Shown piece after piece: positions 5,363 through 7,849 of a stretch of DNA of 7,849 nt. The translations under genes and the position numbers were made by a program. The DNA is from Clostridia bacterium (GTDB taxonomy: Bacteria > Bacillota_A > Clostridia > Oscillospirales > CAG-272). Where the stretch lies: NCBI GenBank assembly GCA_017466455.1, contig JAFTUD010000028.1:1-7849 (forward strand). The letters run 5' to 3'. The notes under the pieces were generated by a model. That model saw only the letters and a program-made list of their open reading frames with translations. It was not told where the DNA came from and made no database searches. How positions within the stretch are numbered: the first letter of the stretch is position 1; each line of letters begins with the position of its first letter.

Positions 5363-6613
5363 ATGGAAAAATACGACCTTGTGATTATTGGCGGTGGTCT
5401 TGCGGGCGTTTGCGCGGGTATTTCAGCCTCAAGGCAGGGGGCGAGGACTTTAATTGTTGAGCGCTCGGGCTGTCTTGGCGGAGCAAGCACAAATGGGCTT
5501 GTCACCCCGTTTATGCCATACTGGACAGAAATCAACAAAGAGCGTGTGCCACTTTGCGGTGGTATTTTTGCCGAGATTTGTGACAGGCTTCGCTCCAAGG
5601 GCGCGATGCTTTGGGAGAGCTTTTCCGAGGAGATTTTAAAGGAGCTACTAAACGATATGACGCTTGAAAGCGGTGCGGAGCTTCTGTTTCATGCTACTCT
5701 TTTCAAGGTAAATCGTGATAAAAATCGCATTTTGTCCGTAGATGTGGCTGTAAAAAGCGGTATTTTGAATATTGAGGCAGACTATTTTATTGATGCGTCG
5801 GGTGATGCGCTACTCACTTATCTTGCCGATTGTCCAACCGTTCAAGGGCGCAAGAGTGACGGGCTTTGTCAGCCGATGACACTGTGCTTCAGGCTCGGAA
5901 ATGTTGATACAGATGCGTTTTTCAGAAGCTGGAAGGAGCTTGACCGTGCTTACAAAAACGCGAGGGAGTGTGGCGAAATTACAAACCCTCGTGAAAATAT
6001 TCTCGTTTTCAGAACGCCTGTACATAATGTTTTGCATTTCAACTCAACAAGAGTTATAAGGCTAAATCCCACCTCGCCGTTTGACATAACGAGGGCGGAG
6101 ATTACCGCGCGAAAGCAGGTTGGCGAGCTTTATGAATTTATGAAAAAGCACGCACAGGGTCTTGAAAACAGCTTTATTTTGGCTACTGCAGGTGAAATTG
6201 GCGTGCGTGAAAGCCGTAGAATTATTGGCGATTATGTGCTGACTCAGGACGACTGCAAGGGCTGTGTCAAATTTGAGGATGCGATTGCGTGCTGTAATTA
6301 TGACATTGACATTCACAATCCCGAGGGTAGCGGAACGAGTCATTATTATTTTGGCGCGGGAGAGTATTACACTATTCCCTACCGTGCGTTAATCCCACAG
6401 GGGGTTGACAACTTGCTCGTTGCGGGAAGGTGCATTTCATCCGATCATGAGGCGCAGGCGTCATACCGAATTATGCCCGTTGTTGCTTGCTTAGGTGAGG
6501 CGGCGGGTACAGCTATGGCGATTGCAATTCGGGGCAAGGCTTCGGTGCGCGAGATTAGTGTTTCGGAGCTTCAAGGCACTTTGCGCAAAAACGGTGCAAT
6601 TATTAAAATTTGA
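5363..6613 (+). CDS. FAD-dependent oxidoreductase, FAD_oxidored type
   Basis: This is a 416-residue soluble flavoprotein. The N-terminus has the Rossmann dinucleotide fold with GGGLAG (residues 10-15) and E33 at the end of strand two for the FAD ribose, followed by GCLGGASTNG. DASGD (145-149) is a typical second FAD contact. The motif IGVRESRRIIGDYVLTQDD (279-297) and the ending VDNLLVAGRCISSDHEAQASYRI...GEAAGTAMA (348-385) are hallmarks of the family known as FAD_oxidored (PF12831). The substrate cannot be read, and members differ widely. The preferred start is 5363, with GAGG six bases upstream (5353-5356). The ATG at 5351 overlaps that ribosome site. Its TGA stop overlaps the AGAGGT ribosome site of the HAD gene, so the two are almost certainly co-transcribed and coupled. 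Confidence 0.88.
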   Translation: MEKYDLVIIGGGLAGVCAGISASRQGARTLIVERSGCLGGASTNGLVTPFMPYWTEINKERVPLCGGIFAEICDRLRSKGAMLWESFSEEILKELLNDMTLESGAELLFHATLFKVNRDKNRILSVDVAVKSGILNIEADYFIDASGDALLTYLADCPTVQGRKSDGLCQPMTLCFRLGNVDTDAFFRSWKELDRAYKNARECGEITNPRENILVFRTPVHNVLHFNSTRVIRLNPTSPFDITRAEITARKQVGELYEFMKKHAQGLENSFILATAGEIGVRESRRIIGDYVLTQDDCKGCVKFEDAIACCNYDIDIHNPEGSGTSHYYFGAGEYYTIPYRALIPQGVDNLLVAGRCISSDHEAQASYRIMPVVACLGEAAGTAMAIAIRGKASVREISVSELQGTLRKNGAIIKI

Positions 6614-6622
6614 GAGGTAAAT

Positions 6623-7426
6623 ATGGAAATAAACGATACATTACGGGGGATAAGGCTGTTTTTGTTCGATATGGACGGAACGCTATACCTTGGGAACAGG
6701 CTTTTTGATTTTACGCCCGAGCTTCTTTCAAAAATCAGAGAAAACGGTTGGCGATATATGTTTATGACTAACAATTCGTCAAAGAGCGTTGCCGATTATA
6801 TAAAGAAGCTCGAGGGGCTTGGAATCAAGAGCGAATATGAGGATTTTATCACCTCGTCGCAGGCGACTGCTTATTATCTTAAGAAGCACCACTCGGGGCA
6901 GACGCTTTATGTTTGCGGTACGGAGTCGCTGAAGGCGGAGCTTAGGCAAAATGGCTTTGAGGTGAGCTGTGAGCTTGATAAAATTGACTGCATTGTTATG
7001 GGCTTTGATACGGAGCTTACCTTTAAAAAGCTACATGATGTGTCGTATTTGTTGCTTACTCGCCCCGATATTCCGTATATTGCAACTAATCCCGATTATG
7101 TTTGCCCTACCGAGTTTGGAAGCGTTCCCGACTGCGGTAGCGTATGCGATATGCTTTACAATGTTTCAAAGCGCAGGCCTATCGTTATCGGCAAGCCCGA
7201 GGCTCTTATGCCTCTTTTGGCTTTGGAAATGGCGGGGGCTACAAGGGAGCAAACGGCGGTCATTGGTGACAGGATTTATACCGATATAAGAAGTGGGGTC
7301 AACGCAGGGGTAACGACTATCCTTGTGATGAGTGGCGAAACGACTCGCGAAATTCTTGATGCCTCGGATATCAAGCCCGACATCGTGCTTGACAGCGCCA
7401 AGGAAATTTTAGATGCGATAAAATAA
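6623..7426 (+). CDS. HAD-IIA family phosphatase, NagD/AraL-like
   Basis: This is a 267-residue cytoplasmic hydrolase with all four HAD motifs. FDMDGT has nucleophile D16 and acid/base D18. MTNNSS has T49 and N50. GKP has K191. GDRIYTDI has D216 and D221 for Mg. The cap domain between motifs II and III (about residues 75-180) and the GKPEALMPLLALE stretch place it in the HAD-IIA subfamily of sugar-phosphate and nucleotide phosphatases (NagD, AraL, 4-nitrophenylphosphatase). The substrate is not determined. AGAGGT (6613-6618) is the ribosome site, nine bases after the upstream stop, and the terminator at 7433 closes the operon. A role in removing a phosphorylated side product of the neighbouring flavoenzyme pathway is a guess from position. 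Confidence 0.9.
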   Translation: MEINDTLRGIRLFLFDMDGTLYLGNRLFDFTPELLSKIRENGWRYMFMTNNSSKSVADYIKKLEGLGIKSEYEDFITSSQATAYYLKKHHSGQTLYVCGTESLKAELRQNGFEVSCELDKIDCIVMGFDTELTFKKLHDVSYLLLTRPDIPYIATNPDYVCPTEFGSVPDCGSVCDMLYNVSKRRPIVIGKPEALMPLLALEMAGATREQTAVIGDRIYTDIRSGVNAGVTTILVMSGETTREILDASDIKPDIVLDSAKEILDAIK

Positions 7427-7432
7427 CGGTAT

Positions 7433-7464
7433 AAAAAGCAGTCTGCTAACAGACTGCTTTTTTT
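7433..7464 (+). terminator. Rho-independent terminator of the oxidoreductase/HAD operon
   Basis: GCAGTCTG (7438-7445) pairs with CAGACTGC (7450-7457) around the loop CTAA, extended by five A-T pairs and followed by a seven-base T-run (7458-7464). It starts six bases after the HAD stop codon. Confidence 0.95.
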
Positions 7465-7495
7465 GGGATTGCTTGTTGCTTTAATTGTTATCAAA

Positions 7496-7520
7496 CGATG
7501 ATTGCAAATTTCAAGCATCG
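7496..7520. repeat. Imperfect palindrome in the intergenic region
   Basis: CGATGATTG (7496-7504) and CAAGCATCG (7512-7520) pair at eight of nine positions around a seven-base spacer. There is no T-run, so it is not a terminator. An operator or a chance palindrome are both possible. I see nothing else in 7465-7592. Confidence 0.4.
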
Positions 7521-7592
7521 GCTAATATCGGTTGGAATGTTGTCTTTATTTCGCTAAGTACATTTTTATTTTGTTCTTTATTAACAAAAGGC

Positions 7593-7621
7593 TTGACAAG
7601 CGGAGTTATTTGTGCTAAAAT
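7593..7621 (+). promoter_or_regulatory. Sigma-A promoter ahead of the tRNA-Pro remnant
   Basis: Perfect TTGACA (7593-7598), a 17-base spacer and TAAAAT (7616-7621), with TG at 7613-7614... the bases TGTGC precede the -10 box, giving an extended -10. The predicted start is about 50 bases before the tRNA 5' end. It is most simply the original promoter of an intact proline tRNA gene. Confidence 0.88.
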
Positions 7622-7636
7622 TATTACGCAAAAAGC

Positions 7637-7658
7637 GGTAGCACGGACAACTGCTACC
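7637..7658 (+). repeat. Leader hairpin upstream of tRNA-Pro
   Basis: GGTAGCA (7637-7643) pairs perfectly with TGCTACC (7652-7658) around an eight-base loop, between the promoter and the tRNA. The following bases (TAAAATTGAATAAA) are not a proper T-run. It resembles the perfect hairpins beside tRNA-Asp and tRNA-Cys and may be a processing element. Confidence 0.55.
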
Positions 7659-7678
7659 TAAAATTGAATAAAACATAT

Positions 7679-7717
7679 CGAGGTGTAGCGCAGCTGGTAG
7701 CGCGCATGGTTCGGGAC
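7679..7717 (+). pseudogene. tRNA-Pro(CGG), 5' half only, broken after the anticodon loop
   Basis: Positions 1-39 of a proline tRNA are clear. The acceptor 5' strand CGAGGTG starts with C1, as in bacterial tRNA-Pro. TAGCGCAGCTGGTAGCGC forms the D-arm, CATGG is the 5' anticodon stem, and TTCGGGA is the loop with anticodon CGG at 7712-7714. The expected partner CCATG should follow, but the sequence reads CTCCATC. No T-arm, no CACCTCG acceptor strand and no CCA appear in the remaining 132 bases. The gene is therefore interrupted close to 7717, at the anticodon-loop position used by one known class of tyrosine recombinases. If an element carries its own replacement half, the working gene lies at the other end; otherwise this copy is dead. 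Confidence 0.8.
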
Positions 7718-7750
7718 TCCATCACCACGCTCGGCGCAGAATTTTCGAGA

Positions 7751-7790
7751 AGAGCCGAAAACCCTTGAAAACACTGACTTTTTCGGCTCT
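7751..7790. repeat. 11-bp inverted repeat in the putative element end
   Basis: AGAGCCGAAAA (7751-7761) and TTTTCGGCTCT (7780-7790) are exact inverted copies separated by 18 bases. It could be a recombinase site or a transcript hairpin. The T-run lies inside the stem rather than after it, so it is not a standard plus-strand terminator. Confidence 0.75.
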
Positions 7791-7821
7791 CCCGAATGTC
7801 GAAAAATCATTAAATCTTTGG

Positions 7822-7842
7822 TTTGACCACATGTTTGACCAC
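7822..7842. repeat. Tandem direct repeat TTTGACCAC, period 12
   Basis: The nine bases TTTGACCAC occur at 7822-7830 and again at 7834-7842, separated by ATG. Closely spaced short direct repeats near an element end are typical of integrase arm-type sites; that role is inferred here. Confidence 0.7.
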
Positions 7843-7849
7843 TTACAAA

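Larger units (their letters stand above)
7718..7849. mobile_element. Putative end of an element integrated in tRNA-Pro (continues past the right edge)
   Basis: This sequence replaces the 3' half of tRNA-Pro. It holds nested inverted repeats (7742-7748 with 7799-7805, and 7751-7761 with 7780-7790) and a tandem direct repeat at 7822-7842. Such arrangements suit recombinase binding sites. Two minus-strand frames are open from the right edge; one stops at 7722-7724, only five bases from the tRNA break. I cannot recognise an integrase from the roughly 40 residues visible. The inference of an integrated element rests on the broken tRNA plus the repeats. Confidence 0.5.

Noticed and set aside
7276..7518. 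80-residue minus-strand frame over the HAD end and terminator
   Set aside because: It runs across a strong terminator and is antisense to a clear gene, with no ribosome site or family resemblance.
7660..7849. Minus-strand frame open through the tRNA-Pro fragment
   Set aside because: It translates the tRNA remnant and the hairpins; phrases such as VPNHARYQLRYT come from tRNA sequence. No start or domain is visible.
7711..7849. Group I intron inserted in the tRNA-Pro anticodon loop
   Set aside because: No 3' half of the tRNA follows within the window and no intron core (P, Q, R, S elements) is recognisable; an integrated element end fits the repeats better. A longer intron beyond the edge cannot be fully excluded.

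Overview
The window looks like chromosome of a low-to-moderate GC, anaerobic gut-type Firmicute of class Clostridia, perhaps the Oscillospiraceae/Ruminococcaceae. The grounds are AAGGAG-type ribosome sites, TTGACA-17-TATAAT promoters, hairpin-plus-T terminators, a type I glutamine synthetase, and an LRR_5 (BspA-like) protein. No species call is possible from sequence reading alone.

Layout. (1) Positions 22-585, minus strand: a tRNA operon transcribed leftward, in the order Val(UAC), Asp(GUC), Phe(GAA), Gly(GCC) and then a poorly paired Cys(GCA) copy. It has a consensus promoter with an A-tract-rich upstream region and ends in a strong terminator. Perfect hairpins lie between Val and Asp and between Gly and Cys. 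(2) Positions 720-3776, plus strand: a divergent promoter followed by four closely packed genes and one strong terminator. The genes encode a stand-alone HD hydrolase of the RelA/SpoT type, an LRR_5 protein without signal peptide, and two unrecognised multi-pass membrane proteins. This is the least explained part of the window. (3) Positions 3778-5295: a monocistronic glutamine synthetase with its own promoter and UUCG-loop terminator. (4) Positions 5307-7464: a two-gene operon with an FAD-dependent oxidoreductase (FAD_oxidored type) and a HAD-IIA (NagD/AraL-like) phosphatase. The stop of the first overlaps the ribosome site of the second. (5) Positions 7593-7849: a strong promoter leading into a tRNA-Pro(CGG) gene whose sequence breaks off just after the anticodon loop. 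The DNA beyond is rich in inverted and direct repeats and looks like the end of an integrated element that continues past the right edge.

Functionally, glutamine synthetase is core nitrogen assimilation. The FAD enzyme/HAD pair is probably metabolic with unknown substrates. The HD/LRR/membrane cluster may be a nucleotide-linked membrane function, which is inference only. All five promoters I identify share a TTGA-type -35, an exactly 17-base spacer and an extended -10 TG dinucleotide.
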